Shown here piece by piece: positions 36,201 to 43,700 of a stretch of 64,000 bases of DNA. The stretch lies in assembly GCA_032158295.1 (NCBI GenBank), contig CM063263.1, forward strand, positions 7,560,501 to 7,624,500. Direction: 5' to 3'. The notes under the pieces were generated by a model, which worked only from the letters and a program-made list of their open reading frames with translations, searched no databases and had not been told where the DNA came from. The stretch's first letter is position 1; each line of letters starts with the position of its first letter. The stretch is from Pycnopodia helianthoides. Lineage: Eukaryota; Echinodermata; Asteroidea; Forcipulatida; Asteriidae. The position numbers were made by a program, and so were the translations under genes.

Positions 36201-36852
36201 CTTTCACCTGTAATTTTTTTAAAAGTTTTATTGAATTTTTCTTTAAAATTTCGCCTATAAATCAGCATTATGTTGACAATAAACCAAATCTATGACCCTA
36301 CTTAAAATAAGAGTAATATCATAATGTATCCACCGAAAAATGCATCAAGTTTACATAAATTACATTAACCTTGACACACAATTTCTTCTTTTAAAAAAGG
36401 TGTATAATTCTAACAATGTCAAAGTTTACATGAATACAAACTGAATGTACGCAAAAACCCAAACATATCCCCAAAATAAAAAAATTAAAACCATTAAAAA
36501 AGTATAATAGGGTTGTACAAGTTTTAAACTGCTGGCCGGGGGGTGAAAATAATAAAGAAAACTATCTCACTCACCATTTTCCCTGGAAATTTTCGTGCAA
36601 CACTACAGAATATCCAAAATAACTCCCTGCTGGTCCGTTATACTGAACAGGCCTCTCTATGTCCAAGTTAAAAGCTCGTGTTAAGCCCAAAACACACCAC
36701 CAAACTCCAAGAAACAAGGCGACTCTCCACCGGTGCGACCCAGCGTACACTGTCCGAGTCCTCCGTGGGGCCAGGCGGTCCTCTGCCCCGTAACAAATCG
36801 AGGCCACGCACTGCCCAATACTCCCGGAGTGTTGATGTGTCAATAAAACCAT
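98..36852 (-). CDS. Integrin alpha subunit gene (alpha4/alpha9-like), 5' part, 3' end outside window
   Basis: Ligand-binding partner of an integrin beta chain. Fifteen exons, two of them alternatives, give about 655 residues: signal peptide (about 1-60), beta-propeller of FG-GAP repeats (about 61-500) and the first part of the thigh. There is no inserted I domain. Calcium loops are seen at 351-359 (DLNHDGLTD), 413-421 (DLNMDRYND) and 475-483 (DMDGNGYPD). Resemblance to alpha4/alpha9 lies in the CAHRW..YY motif, the GYSVSSGHF blade and the [18 protein letters not shown] stretch; this class call is from memory of the family and is moderate. Family members run to about 1000 residues, so calf domains, helix and tail should lie left of position 1. 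One extra base in exon 10 breaks the frame as given. Confidence 0.93.
597..697 (-). repeat. SINE fragment (tRNA-like head)
   Basis: The minus strand reads GTGTCATGGCCGAGCGGACTC then a degenerate body and GGGTTTGACTCCCGGTCATGAC, a tRNA-derived head with A- and B-box-like words. It belongs to the same family as the copy at 25156. It lies 100 bp from exon 13. Confidence 0.6.
799..962 (-). CDS. Integrin alpha exon 13: thigh domain
   Basis: Reads [20 protein letters not shown], ending in [12 protein letters not shown], the thigh beta-sandwich with its conserved cysteine. Phase 1 to 0. Confidence 0.92.
1346..1756. mobile_element. TTAA-flanked inverted-repeat element (non-autonomous)
   Basis: Flanked by TTAA at 1342-1345 and 1757-1760. 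Ends AGTTAGGGTCATAGATTGG and, inverted, AGGTAGGGTCATCAATTAG. A related fragment lies at about 36060-36305. No coding capacity. Confidence 0.6.
1824..1981 (-). CDS. Integrin alpha exon 12: propeller/thigh junction
   Basis: Encodes [20 protein letters not shown] then the paired-cysteine segment [14 protein letters not shown], matching the RPV(I/V)....S......I(D/N)L..C......C(V/L).(V/L).(S/T)CF start of the thigh. Phase 2 to 1. Confidence 0.95.
2452..2875 (+). mobile_element. tRNA-derived SINE, near full length
   Basis: Head with GTGGGTTCGGGTCCCGG (B-box-like), then the conserved tail block CTTCGTCCTTCGGATGGGAC and GTAAAAGAACCC, ending in an ATT repeat. It ends 31 bp from the low end of alpha exon 11, on the opposite strand. 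Confidence 0.75.
2906..3042 (-). CDS. Integrin alpha exon 11: propeller blade 7, calcium site
   Basis: Follows a tttttcctcccag acceptor in phase 0 and contains [20 protein letters not shown] then VGAHQSN. D475, D477, N479 and D483 form the calcium loop. Two later AG sites (ending cttcag and ttggcag) also look usable but give the wrong phase. Confidence 0.94.
3312..3420 (-). repeat. SINE head fragment
   Basis: Minus-strand tRNA-like head with GGGTTCCAATCACGGACATG, decayed. Same family as the copy at 25156. Confidence 0.5.
3494..3589 (-). CDS. Integrin alpha exon 10: propeller blade 6, with one-base frame lesion
   Basis: Reads [20 protein letters not shown] then GSMTGL, after which the third T of a TTT run (3512-3514) puts a TAA in frame. 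Read with one base fewer, it would continue as KTTAAQ up to the CAG|gtaaga donor, as expected for the family. The exon is 96 bp, but its borders require a length of 3n+2. Cause unknown: sequencing or assembly error, an allele, or true inactivation. Confidence 0.9.
3720..3828 (-). CDS. Integrin alpha exon 9: propeller blade 6 start
   Basis: Encodes [19 protein letters not shown], continuing into exon 10 as D. The calcium loop is D413-L-N-M-D-R-Y-N-D421, with arginine where the consensus has glycine. Phase 0 to 1. Confidence 0.95.
3990..4420. repeat. Minisatellite, about three units of 110-125 bp
   Basis: The words GGCTGGCATAGTGCATCC and GGAGGGTTAACTGTGTACTG recur three times with gradual divergence. 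It gives a 130-codon minus-strand frame with repeated CTMPAC units, which is a by-product of the repeat. Lies in alpha intron 8. Confidence 0.75.
4692..4829 (-). CDS. Integrin alpha exon 8: propeller blade 5, calcium site
   Basis: Encodes [29 protein letters not shown] and [10 protein letters not shown]351, N353, D355 and D359 form the DxNxDGxxD calcium loop. Phase 0 to 0. Confidence 0.97.
5030..5712 (-). mobile_element. SINE split by a nested TTAA element
   Basis: The two halves of one minus-strand SINE (tail 5030-5246, head 5615-5712) match the intact copy at 25156-25580. They are separated exactly at its TTAA within gtcctTAAgcaag. Lies in alpha intron 7. Confidence 0.85.
5247..5614. mobile_element. 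TTAA-flanked palindromic element nested in a SINE
   Basis: 368 bp. TTAA is duplicated at 5243-5246 and 5615-5618. Ends AGGTACACGTTGCCTTG in both orientations; the arms match almost perfectly for over 110 bp and pairing continues toward the centre. Non-autonomous DNA transposon (T2/Kolobok-like by its TTAAAGG end; inference). Confidence 0.88.
5940..7170. repeat. Tandem array, 121-124 bp unit, with pol III B-box-like core
   Basis: GGGTTCGAGTCCCAATGGAG starts at 6399, 6523, 6647, 6771 and then, with single-base losses, at steps of 121-122. Units 6401-6895 are almost identical; older diverged units lie at about 5940, 6115 and 6246. Each unit also has CTCTGTACATTTTCTGGAAA and ends before exon 7. 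GGTTCGAGTCC fits the tRNA B box, so a tRNA-derived origin is likely. Confidence 0.85.
7328..7470 (-). CDS. Integrin alpha exon 7: propeller blade 4
   Basis: Reads [31 protein letters not shown] and LLTQLNGES, a full FG-GAP-like blade (GYSV..G.F......GAPR....G.VYI). Phase 1 to 0. Confidence 0.96.
7600..8480 (+). other. Transcript-like or solo-LTR-like segment
   Basis: No gene recognised. Contains a donor-like CAACAAA|gtgagtg near 7770, an acceptor-like ttctctttatatttcag near 8090, and AATAAA at 8413-8418 followed by a TGTTTCTCATT...ATTACA end. Compatible with a solo LTR or a non-coding exon pair; weak. Confidence 0.25.
8523..8728. mobile_element. Inverted-repeat element with GGGCTT-type internal repeats
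   Basis: Ends CCCTTTTCGAAAC and GTTTCGAAAAGGG. The interior is an irregular run of GGCTTG/GGGCTT words. Related short runs of GGCT(C/A) words occur at about 1030-1225, 2140-2260, 4555-4650, 26510-26575, 44885-44940 and 57720-57850. Confidence 0.6.
8866..9130 (+). mobile_element. tRNA-derived SINE, decayed
   Basis: Head GTGTCGTGGCTGAGC.., B-box-like GTGTGGGTTTGAGTCC, then GGATGGGATGTCAAGCCGTA. Part of the middle is missing relative to 25156-25580. Confidence 0.6.
9761..9964. repeat. 80-bp tandem repeat, about 2.5 copies
   Basis: AACACCCTTTTATCCCAGTG recurs at 9841 and 9921, with a diverged unit at 9761. The last two units are identical over their shared length. Lies just downstream of alpha exon 6. 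Confidence 0.85.
10027..10119 (-). CDS. Integrin alpha exon 6: blade 3-4 linker
   Basis: Encodes [20 protein letters not shown] followed by [11 protein letters not shown], the variable loop before blade 4 where vertebrate alpha6 and alpha7 carry their X1/X2 alternatives. Only one version was found here. Phase 1 to 1. Confidence 0.9.
10294..10506. mobile_element. TTAA-flanked inverted-repeat element
   Basis: TTAA at 10290-10293 and 10507-10510. Ends AGGGGGGACTGCTGTC and (inverted) AGAGGGACTGTCGTCG. The interior is largely self-complementary around GCGCATGCGC-type words. Confidence 0.7.
10684..11020. mobile_element. TTAA-flanked inverted-repeat element
   Basis: TTAA at 10680-10683 and 11021-11024, with loosely matching ends that share ACCTTTGGT. 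Related fragments occur at 38217-38260. Lies in alpha intron 5. Confidence 0.55.
11224..11358 (-). CDS. Integrin alpha exon 5: propeller blade 3
   Basis: Completes the codon left by 4A or 4B as GAG and reads [20 protein letters not shown], then [21 protein letters not shown], the C.AG.S..(F/Y)T......GA.GS..W pattern of blade 3. Phase 1 to 1. It follows a 13.4-kb intron. Confidence 0.95.
11815..12110. repeat. Minisatellite, about three units near 118 bp
   Basis: CCCCTTGGTCTAGAGGATGA and ACAGACTCTCTACAT recur in order, with divergence increasing to the right. Confidence 0.7.
12518..12702. mobile_element. TTAA-flanked inverted-repeat element
   Basis: TTAA at 12514-12517 and 12703-12706. Ends AGGGGCTATGTCGTCA and (inverted) AGGGGCTTTGTTGTCA. 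Fits the TTAAAGGRR end of T2-type elements. Confidence 0.75.
15995..16628. mobile_element. Inverted-repeat element, about 630 bp
   Basis: Outer ends ACATTTTAACTTTTGAC in both orientations. Further in, CATTGTACTAGTTGTTCCAC pairs with GTGGAACAACTAGGGCAATG. A tRNA-like segment (about 16322-16390, minus) sits inside. No coding capacity. Confidence 0.65.
18836..18872. repeat. (TTG)n microsatellite
   Basis: About nine uninterrupted TTG units. Similar A/C-rich simple sequence lies at 19415-19490. Confidence 0.9.
20695..20790 (-). repeat. SINE head fragment
   Basis: Minus strand: GTGGCATATTGTGGCTGAGT, then GTGGGTTCAAGTCCCGGTCG. Same tRNA-like head as the copy at 25156. Confidence 0.6.
21545..22045 (-). 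pseudogene. Non-LTR retrotransposon (LINE) fragment
   Basis: The minus strand from about 22045 to 21745 is open for roughly 100 codons and includes [20 protein letters not shown] and further [19 protein letters not shown]. This is typical of the linker between endonuclease and reverse transcriptase in LINE ORF2. Neither catalytic domain is present. A LINE-tail-like segment (CTGCCTGAAAATTGATAAAT) follows at 21545-21650, suggesting an internal deletion. Confidence 0.65.
23241..23311 (+). pseudogene. tRNA-like sequence (degenerate, GTT anticodon position)
   Basis: The D-arm (GGCTCAGTTGGTAGAGC) is perfect and the T-arm nearly so. However, the anticodon stem has two mismatches and the acceptor stem one, so a working tRNA-Asn is unlikely. 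Probably the head of a tRNA-derived SINE, followed by T/A-rich sequence. Confidence 0.5.
24185..24555. mobile_element. TTAA-type inverted-repeat element, copy 1
   Basis: Starts after TTAA at 24181-24184 with AGGAACGTTACAGAA and ends ...TAATGTTCCT before TCAA, a decayed TTAA. Near-identical interior to 54506-54889. Lies 230 bp beyond the donor of alternative exon 4B. Confidence 0.8.
24784..24910 (-). CDS. Integrin alpha exon 4B (alternative): propeller cap segment
   Basis: 127 bp, phase 0 to 1. Encodes [34 protein letters not shown] and KSIPCIH. It keeps the three cysteines, CAHRWAN.Y.AD and PNGAC.T of exon 4A but differs elsewhere, with three residues more before PNGAC and two fewer after. 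The acceptor ctggacag has a poor polypyrimidine run; the donor is CACG|gtaagt. Inclusion together with 4A would shift the frame. Confidence 0.92.
25156..25580 (+). mobile_element. tRNA-derived SINE, best-preserved copy
   Basis: Head GTGTCGTGGCCGAGCGGATA..AGC, B-box-like GTGGGTTCGAGTCCCAG, conserved block CTTCGTCCTTCGGATGGG, GTAAAAGAACCC, then GCGCTATATAAGAAGCC and an ATT tail. Lies between alternative exons 4A and 4B. Reference for the other copies. Confidence 0.8.
25845..26010. repeat. Near-perfect 166-bp palindrome
   Basis: Begins CAGGGGTCGATTTCACAAAA and ends with its exact complement. The arms contain repeated TTAGGACTAGTCCTA, itself palindromic. A further truncated end (GGGTCGATTTCACAAAACTG) abuts at 26011. 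Lies between exons 4A and 4B. Confidence 0.92.
26687..26810 (-). CDS. Integrin alpha exon 4A (alternative): propeller cap segment
   Basis: 124 bp, phase 0 to 1. Encodes [28 protein letters not shown] and NRPCLN. The acceptor is ccctcacccccag and the donor AATG|gtaagt. It corresponds to the C(A/G)xRW...YY...LP.G.CY...PC region of alpha4/alpha9, part of the ligand-facing upper face between blades 2 and 3. It is paired with 4B, which lies 1.8 kb further along the transcript. Confidence 0.93.
26999..27461. mobile_element. Inverted-repeat element with GAGAAG target duplication
   Basis: Ends TACGGAGCTTTTAA and TTTAAAAGCTCCGTA; GAGAAG flanks both sides (26993-26998 and 27462-27467). The interior is full of GTTCGAACGAAGATT-type inverted words. 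It sits 189 bp upstream of the exon 4A acceptor. Confidence 0.8.
28435..28547 (-). CDS. Integrin alpha exon 3: propeller blade 2 start
   Basis: Encodes [20 protein letters not shown] and GRTGRVV, the K..QWLG.S(V/L) segment of blade 2. Ends in phase 0, directly before the pair of alternative exons. Confidence 0.95.
28954..29081 (-). CDS. Integrin alpha exon 2: propeller blade 1
   Basis: Joins as [14 protein letters not shown], then [17 protein letters not shown], the (V/L)xxGAP...G.(V/L)(Y/F)xC pattern of blade 1. Phase 2 to 1. Confidence 0.94.
29965..30040 (-). pseudogene. tRNA-like sequence (degenerate)
   Basis: The minus strand reads GCGGTCTAGTGGTAAGACAC.. and GTGGGTTCGAATCC, giving A- and B-box-like words with a plausible D-arm. 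Stem pairing is imperfect; probably SINE-derived. A similar case lies at about 16322-16390. Confidence 0.4.
33098..33263. repeat. Near-perfect 166-bp palindrome
   Basis: GGGAATAAAAGAGTAGTGAC at one end pairs with GTCACTACCCTTTTATTCCC at the other. The inner arms include TTAACCGGCCGTTTAAAA. The loop is short (about CTCGCCTTCAGCT). Confidence 0.9.
35468..35813. mobile_element. TTAA-flanked inverted-repeat element
   Basis: TTAA at 35464-35467 and 35814-35817. Ends AGGCACTGGACACC in both orientations. Lies in alpha intron 1. Confidence 0.85.
36575..36852 (-). CDS. Integrin alpha exon 1: start, leader and first propeller strand
   Basis: The first in-frame ATG is at 36850-36852 (A at -3, G at +4). 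About 41 polar residues precede the hydrophobic run [19 protein letters not shown]; the mature chain probably starts at [22 protein letters not shown], a hallmark alpha N-terminus. The leader is long for a signal peptide. An open frame continues upstream only to a GTG, not an ATG. The donor at 36574 leaves phase 2. Confidence 0.9.
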
Positions 36853-39800
36853 TGTACTGTGTGCAGCTACTCCAGCTAAAACGTTACCGAAGTCGAAAGT
36901 GCACACACGATCTGCACAGGCCTTTTGATTAACAAGTGGAACTTCAGTAGTTTATAGAAAGATGTGAAGTACTTCTATCTCTTCATTGCAAAAACTGTTT
37001 GATGGCAATATTTTGTGAAGTGATCCGACCATAACCATCCGACAATGTCGATGAGACCTCGATTATGTCAACAAGTGGAGATTAAGCGCGCGCCCGCGCG
37101 TGGATGATCCGGATGTACAATGTGTGTATGTGTACGATAGAAAGTCACACATGGTTAGCTGCCTCTTTTTTGTAACCTTTTGTTGTATGCTCTGGGCCTA
37201 CCAATGGTATAGACTCGACTACCGGTAAAACTACGTGGGGGTGAGGGAGGTGCGGCCGGGGTAATCTATATATCGCCCCATTTATAGTTTGTCAAACCAT
37301 TTCTTTCCTCCATGATCAAACTATGTCAAAATGATAAGATATCTGATGATGCAATGGCGAGCTGAGCGAGAAAGTCATACAAACGGAACTGTTTCATTTA
37401 TTTTTACGCCACGGCCAAAACGTCATTGACTCAGCCGAAAGTGAGTCAGATTATTTGGGGGCCGCGATTAGATTTCTAGACATCAGTTAGTTTGTCATCA
37501 TTAATTTCGCTGTATATAGATTGATTGATTGGTTTACGGTTTGCTTAAGTGTGGATTGATTGATCTTAAACAAGGAAATCAAACAATCAGATCGGACCAA
37601 AGATATTGGAGCATTTCTCTGCTATAAATTTTATATCCCAGCATCATAAGATTACAATACATTGTAACTAAGCTTTAACTTTTAATATTAGTCGATAATT
37701 GCCAATCATTTTTGTGAGGTTATAGTTTCATGTAATTTTGTTTGTTTTGGGGCTAAAATTATCTGATAACAGTAATCGATTAATCAACAATATTTATACA
37801 ACCTAATTGGTTTTGTTTGAAGTCAGAAAAACGAAAAATGGCTTTGAACCATACTTAACCTCGATGAAACAAATATAATTATTGTAAACATTACAAAAGT
37901 TGGTAATCATTAACATCAGCAAGTTACATAACAGTAATAAACAAATTAATACTTATAAATCATTCTTAAATCCCCGCCCGACCTCCCTCCCTCTCCCGAA
38001 CTTTTCCTGGTAGACTGGCTTTTTACGGGCCCACGAAATAGCGCCCTCCTTCATGTTTAGGTGATGGTAGACTGAACATTGATGGAAGGGGCGTGCTTAT
38101 AATAGGAGTAATAGCTTTTTGTAATATAAGTTTTCCCAGCCAATTTCAGCAAAAAAAATCATTCATTTTCACGCATTTTCCCCTAATCCACTCAAATTAC
38201 AATGTAGGGTTTCTTTTTAGCTGAGGCAAAGTATACCTTTGGTTTTTGGAACCGTTCGGTTGTTTTAATCCTATATAATAAATGTAGATAATTATATACA
38301 TTAAAATAACCTGTGAACAATGTTCTGACTTGCTTCGTCTCGGCATGTACGTTTGGCTGTGATTATACTGGAGTAGAAATGAATTCTCCTCAAAATACCT
38401 GCCTTCAAATCTCTTCAAACTGCCTCCATAGGCAAGAGCGAATCAGACAACACATAACATAGAATTTGAATTTGAATGCAACCACTTGGAAAATGTTTGC
38501 TCAGTTATGAAATTGAATGGTTAACCAGTTCTTGCTGCTGGCTTTTACTACGAAATTGAGTGAGTCTTGCGGCCCAAATGAAATTGAATGATCTTATTTG
38601 ACCAGTGAATGCTAAACTAATGAAATTGAATTACTTTTTTTAATGAAAACTAATGAGCCAGGAATGAGCCCCCCCCCCATAAATGTCTACAATTTTAAAG
38701 GATTTTAGGGCAAATTGTGTTGTTTTCGTATGAAGTTGCAGTATGCTGCAATCGTGCCCAAGAATTGACAATGAGTCTAAGATTTCCAGAGCTCTAGCAA
38801 CACTCACTATGATTATTACATATTTTCAAATGGTTTTTGTGTGTGTTTTTATGCTTGTTATAAAGCCAAAAGGTCACATACGAATTTCTCCTTGTGGGAC
38901 AATACAGTAGTAACGTTGTTATTAATTAAGAAATGTATAAACTTTGCGAAAACCCGACAACAGCTTTAAGCAATTATTTATTACCTGATTTCTTGAGTAC
39001 AACACTTTATAAATTATAACATTTTAGTATTTAATAATACACTCAAGGTACAAATTTTGCTATGCTATTATTTCAGAAAGGCGAGCCACAGAGCTCTTAT
39101 TACACAAAGTCATTATTTTAATCGAGCCTTTTCGAAACAATGTTTCAGGCCCACAGCTCTGCGAGAAGCTCAGTCCGCCTTCAGTTGATGAAGACCTGTG
39201 CCGAGAGCGCACAACTTAAAGTTCGCAAGAGGGAACCCGATTCGAAGCAGTAGGTTTAAATTAAAAAGGCCTTTAGTATACCGATGACGTAAGCCTCTTC
39301 GATTAAACAAGTAAATAAATACCAAATATAAATAAACATACAGACAAACAAATCCGTCATAGTTCACAGCTGACCTGATCCGTCCACCTTGTTGAAGCTT
39401 TAAGCTAAAAGCACACGCACAACTTCAAATTCGGAGACGAAGCCCGAAAGCTGGATGGAGCTAAACCAGTTTCGAAAATGCCTTGTTATGTTATCTTACA
39501 GCTGATATAAGCCTCTTGGATAATACACAAATATGAGTTTAAAGTTTAATCCTGATCCCCATGGGCAAGGGCAATGTTGTGGTTTTGAAAACCCTAACTT
39601 TCTGAGCGGGCAGACATCTGACCCAGATCCAGTCAGTTTGACCAAGATTCAAGACTAAAATAATATTTATTCAGTGTATATAACCGACTATGTGTAACCG
39701 AAAAGATATAGTGATAACACATTCAGAATTGGTAATTAATCAAACTCAATAAGTTTAACCACAAAACTGTGTTTCCCTTTTTGCAAACAACACATTTCTG

Positions 39801-40677
39801 GTATTAACCAAACCATAGGAGTCTTCCTCGGTGCTATATAGTATAATACGAAAGTTAAAGGCCTCCAGAGCTAGTACTAACCATTACATTTTTTAGTCAA
39901 ATAGTGTGTCAAGTTGAAAAATAATATTTTTCAATAATTGTGTTAGACCTTAACGTTTTACGACCAGAAAAGAGTGCTTTGGTTAATATTACTCAATCCT
40001 TAAAAACACATTTGCTTGGCGGTATTTTATTTTTGATTAGCAAATGCTGATACATAATTTGACCCTTTGAAAGAGTCTCAATTTCAAAGAACTGCTGTAT
40101 GTGGGAAGAGTTGTCTGCAGCAGAAACAGGAAACCAGCCAAAAATGTGATTCGATAACTGGTTCCCAGTCAATTTCTGCTGAGCATTATTTAAAAAAATT
40201 GTTCAGCAGCTCGTTGAAACGTAAACATCAATAACATTTTTTTAAATAGTTTTTTCATCGATTAACTTGCATTAAAAACAAACGAACATTAATGGCAAGA
40301 TTATTAGGATTAGGCCTAAGGTTGCATAAGGTTTAGTAGAGTACTATGTTCTCTTATTTTGACATATTAAGGCTTTTGCTATTCATGTTGTACGACCCTT
40401 GACACAATAGCCGGATGACTGTGACGTCATATCCACTCCTGTCCTTGTCACTTCTATGCGTATTCGTAATGGGAGACTTTTGTTGACGCTAGGTGGCAGC
40501 AGGCATTTTAGGTAAATCCATTGTTCTTTGAAATGTACGCATGCTCAGAACAACCTGAACATTGGAAAATTACCTGGTATATCTGCTGCCACCTAGCGTC
40601 CTGAAGTTTCCCATAATATGTACCGTATACGTCTGTTCCATTAGGCTTTCTGTGCAGGGACCGTCCTTGGCGGTCTT
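36853..40677. other. Intergenic stretch between integrin beta 3' end and integrin alpha start
   Basis: 3.8 kb without a recognisable gene. It should hold the beta 3' UTR, the alpha promoter and the alpha 5' UTR. A GC-rich patch near 37085-37110 (gcgcgcgcccgcgcg) and a TTTATT (AATAAA on minus) at 40026-40031 are the only candidate landmarks, both weak. An inverted-repeat element with CTAGGTGGCAG ends lies at about 40465-40615, just past the beta stop. Fragments of GTTTCGAAAA-ended repeats occur near 39120-39490. Confidence 0.5.
40465..40615. mobile_element. Inverted-repeat element with CTCF-like ends
   Basis: GGGAGACTTTTGTTGACGCT and AGGTGGCAGCAG on the left pair with CTGCTGCCACCTAGCGTCC and GAAGTTTCCC on the right. 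Single-ended or diverged relatives lie at 42866-42960, 45305-45390 and 57145-57295. Confidence 0.75.
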
Positions 40678-40743
40678 TCATTCTTTTCCATAGAGTGGGT
40701 TGACAAAGGTCGACGTAGAGGGCTTGTAGATTGGATTTTGAGC
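40678..40743 (-). CDS. Integrin beta exon 23: NPxY cytoplasmic tail and stop
   Basis: A 66-bp coding end after a tctacag acceptor, phase 0, reading [21 protein letters not shown] then TGA. It supplies both NPxY motifs, which in known beta chains bind talin (first) and kindlin (second) and so link the receptor to actin. It is too small to be found as an open reading frame; it was located by searching downstream for the missing motif. Confidence 0.94.
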   Translation of the reverse strand, partial: AQNPIYKPSTSTFVNPLYGKE

Positions 40744-43700
40744 CTGTAGAATGATACAAAGATTGACAACAACTGATTTTGGGGGGTGTAATTACAGAGA
40801 ATCTGCCGGTGCAAACTGCTTGGCCTGAAGGACCTGCAGAATAAACAAGATTTATTTTCTCTGTGTTTCAAACCAAGCAGAAGATTTCCAATTTAAGTTA
40901 TACTTAAACTTGTTTTGTTGCAAACCTACCAATTGGGAATACAGCTCGCAATTTGCTGCTCACGAGACTCTATCCACCAAAAATCTGGACGGATGAATTT
41001 TAAATTGTATTGCCTTCGACTAGTTAACAATATAACTTCTATTGCAAGCTTCATGTATTGTCTTGGTCTTCGTCGTCAACTATATTTACCGTTTCCCAAA
41101 CTGTGGATTGTTGCTCTTTCGTAAACCGTTCGTATTCTCTCTTGTCGTGCAGATGCGTAGCGAGCCTCAAAAGTACAAGAAGAATGACCCCGATGAGAAC
41201 GATGGCACCCACGATGCTGAGAACGAGGATGAGGATATCCGCTGACGTAGCCTCCACCACAATGGGTGTTTGGCCGTTGTCGCCGCTACCTCCTTCTGGA
41301 TCACACACTGCGCATGATAAAACGGTTTAGAGTATAAATGCGACGATTCCCTCAAGAAGTAGGGCCTTTTATGGGGAGGGGAGGGAGAGGGTCGTGCGTG
41401 ATGAAGTTAAATCCTTGCGAGCGCGTTTTTAAGGGCTTTTTATTATACCATTATTGCTTAGAGTATTTGTAAAATGATCTGATGCAAACGTTATGTGGTG
41501 GTTTACGTTGTGCGAAGTGCACCACTCAAACGCAGTCTGATCAGACTCTCGTCACCCCCCCCCCTCTCCCCTCTCTACCCCAACCCATGGACGTGTGTGA
41601 GACCATGGAGCGTTGGGGTGAGACTGGGTTCGGTCCGATGCCCAACACAATCTTACACACGCCTTTACACTCTAGGGACCATTAGAACACGATGCAGTAG
41701 CTACGGATACAGATTTGGATGATGTCATATAATCCGTCAAATGTTATATTGAACTCTAAATTTAGGGAATTTTAGAGCATAGTCATGGAAAGTTGTTAAA
41801 AATGTTATAATAAAACAAGAATTACAATAGCATAGATGGGATGTTTTATTGAATTTTTAAGCTAAAACTCGCATAGTAAATAACAAAAGCGAGTTTGTGT
41901 TGTTTCAAGTTGCCAATAGTAAGTCGAGGCGTGAACGTCCGAGAGTCCGTCAAAATAATCTTCGCAAAGTAGGATCAGGCGTAACGTCGGACGTCACTCA
42001 CAAAGCATTAAAATCCTAATTTCGCATACTGTCATAAGGTCCGTGTCGTCAAACATCGTGATTCCACCCGATCCCTACACCTTTACTCTTGTCCAATTTC
42101 CCGTCGACCGGTTCAAACTCTACTTACCTACGTCTTCGTCTTGCAGATGAACCAACACAGTGCCGTTGTCCAGGCTCTCGTAAACAAAATTGTATGACGT
42201 TGAACAGTTGGTGAAGCCTCCAGGAAACACGCATAAAGCTGATACATTTACTGCACGGGGGACATTATAATAAGTTCAAGCGAATGACAATGGTTTTTTA
42301 AAAGAAAGGCAGCAAAATCTTCACATTAATCTTAATAATTAAAACTACATCCTAAAGCAAAAACAACAAACTAACAAGACATGCATTATTGAACAATGAA
42401 ACATTGTTTGAAAACCTACGTTGTGGTAAAAAGTAATGTTTGTATCAAGTACAATACTCAGAAACCATTTGGTATCATGATACTGTTCTTTGATAAATTA
42501 CTTTATGCGGTTAAAAAAAAAGGAATTCGTACAAAACATATAGCAATCTCTTACATATTATCGCTTTCTCCTGAGCAAATGGTTTAAAATGAATGCCAGC
42601 CAACCTTTTAATTCCACTTTTACACTACCTCTTTGACTTACCATTTGGAAGCTCGCTGTCAATGACAACAGCCACCGTGCACTTGTTGCATTCCTCAGGC
42701 GAGATGACATTGCTGCCGAAGATTTTACACTCCACACAGGGGCGGTAAGAAGAACATTTACCGATGCAGGTCTGGGGGAAATCAAGGGGGAAAACAAAAA
42801 ACGTTGCTCAATGGAAGGAATGGAAGACTTCGCAGACATATCGTCTAGTAAACTAAAATCTGTTACCAACAAGATGGGAAACTTTGGATCGCTAGGTGGC
42901 AGCAGACATACCAGATAATATTTTTTTAACGTAGTTCTGAGCATGCATACATTTCCGAGATTAATGGATTGACCAGATGGTAAAGTTTACGTCCAAGAAA
43001 CGTCTGAAAAGTCTTCTATTCTTGCATTATGCAATTTTAAAACTATTTTAATAGCCCATATCCATGTCTAATAATTGTTCAAGATCGTCGCGTAACCCTT
43101 TGACCTCTATAGCCGAGTGCGCCCTATTCAAACGACGTCATGTGCACAAGGTCTATCTGCAAGCTCACCGCTTCTAAAAATTCGTACCGGTACCAGAGGA
43201 ACGTCATCACGCCGCAATCTTAGAGGAAAAACGGCGACGAGGCAATGGAAACGCGCAGCTATGTACGCACGGCAACCAGGATGGGCCAATGAGTAACTAG
43301 TCTGAACATCTGATGTCACACTTCGAGGAGTAACCCTTTGACCTCTATAGCCGAGGGCGCCCTATTCAAACGACGTCATGTGCACAAGGTCTATCTGCAA
43401 GCTCACCGCTTCTAAAAATTCGTACCGGTACCAGAGGAACGTCATCACGCCGCAATCTTAGAGGAAAAACGGCGACGAGGCAATGGAAACGCGCAGCTAT
43501 GTACGCACGGCAACCAGGATGGGCCAATGAGTAACTAGTCTGAACATCTGATGTCACACTTCGAGGAGTAACCCTTTGACCTCTATAGCCGAGGGGCCCT
43601 ATTCAAACGACGTCATGTGCACAAGGTCTATCTGCAAGCTCACCGCTTCTAAAAATTCGTACCAGTACCAGAGGAATGTCAAATTTGAAAACATCATCTC

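Larger units (their letters stand above)
29082..36574. other. Integrin alpha intron 1
   Basis: 7.5 kb intron. It holds a tRNA-like element (about 29965-30040, minus), a leucine-tRNA-like SINE head (about 30550-30700, plus), two related dispersed segments (about 29212-29310 and 31025-31125), a long palindrome (33098-33263), a TTAA-flanked element (35468-35813) and part of another (about 36060-36305). Nothing coding was seen. Confidence 0.5.

Noticed and set aside
43128..43557. Two identical 63-codon frames at 43128-43319 and 43366-43557
   Set aside because: They arise from the 238-bp tandem copies. No start context, splice support or family similarity.
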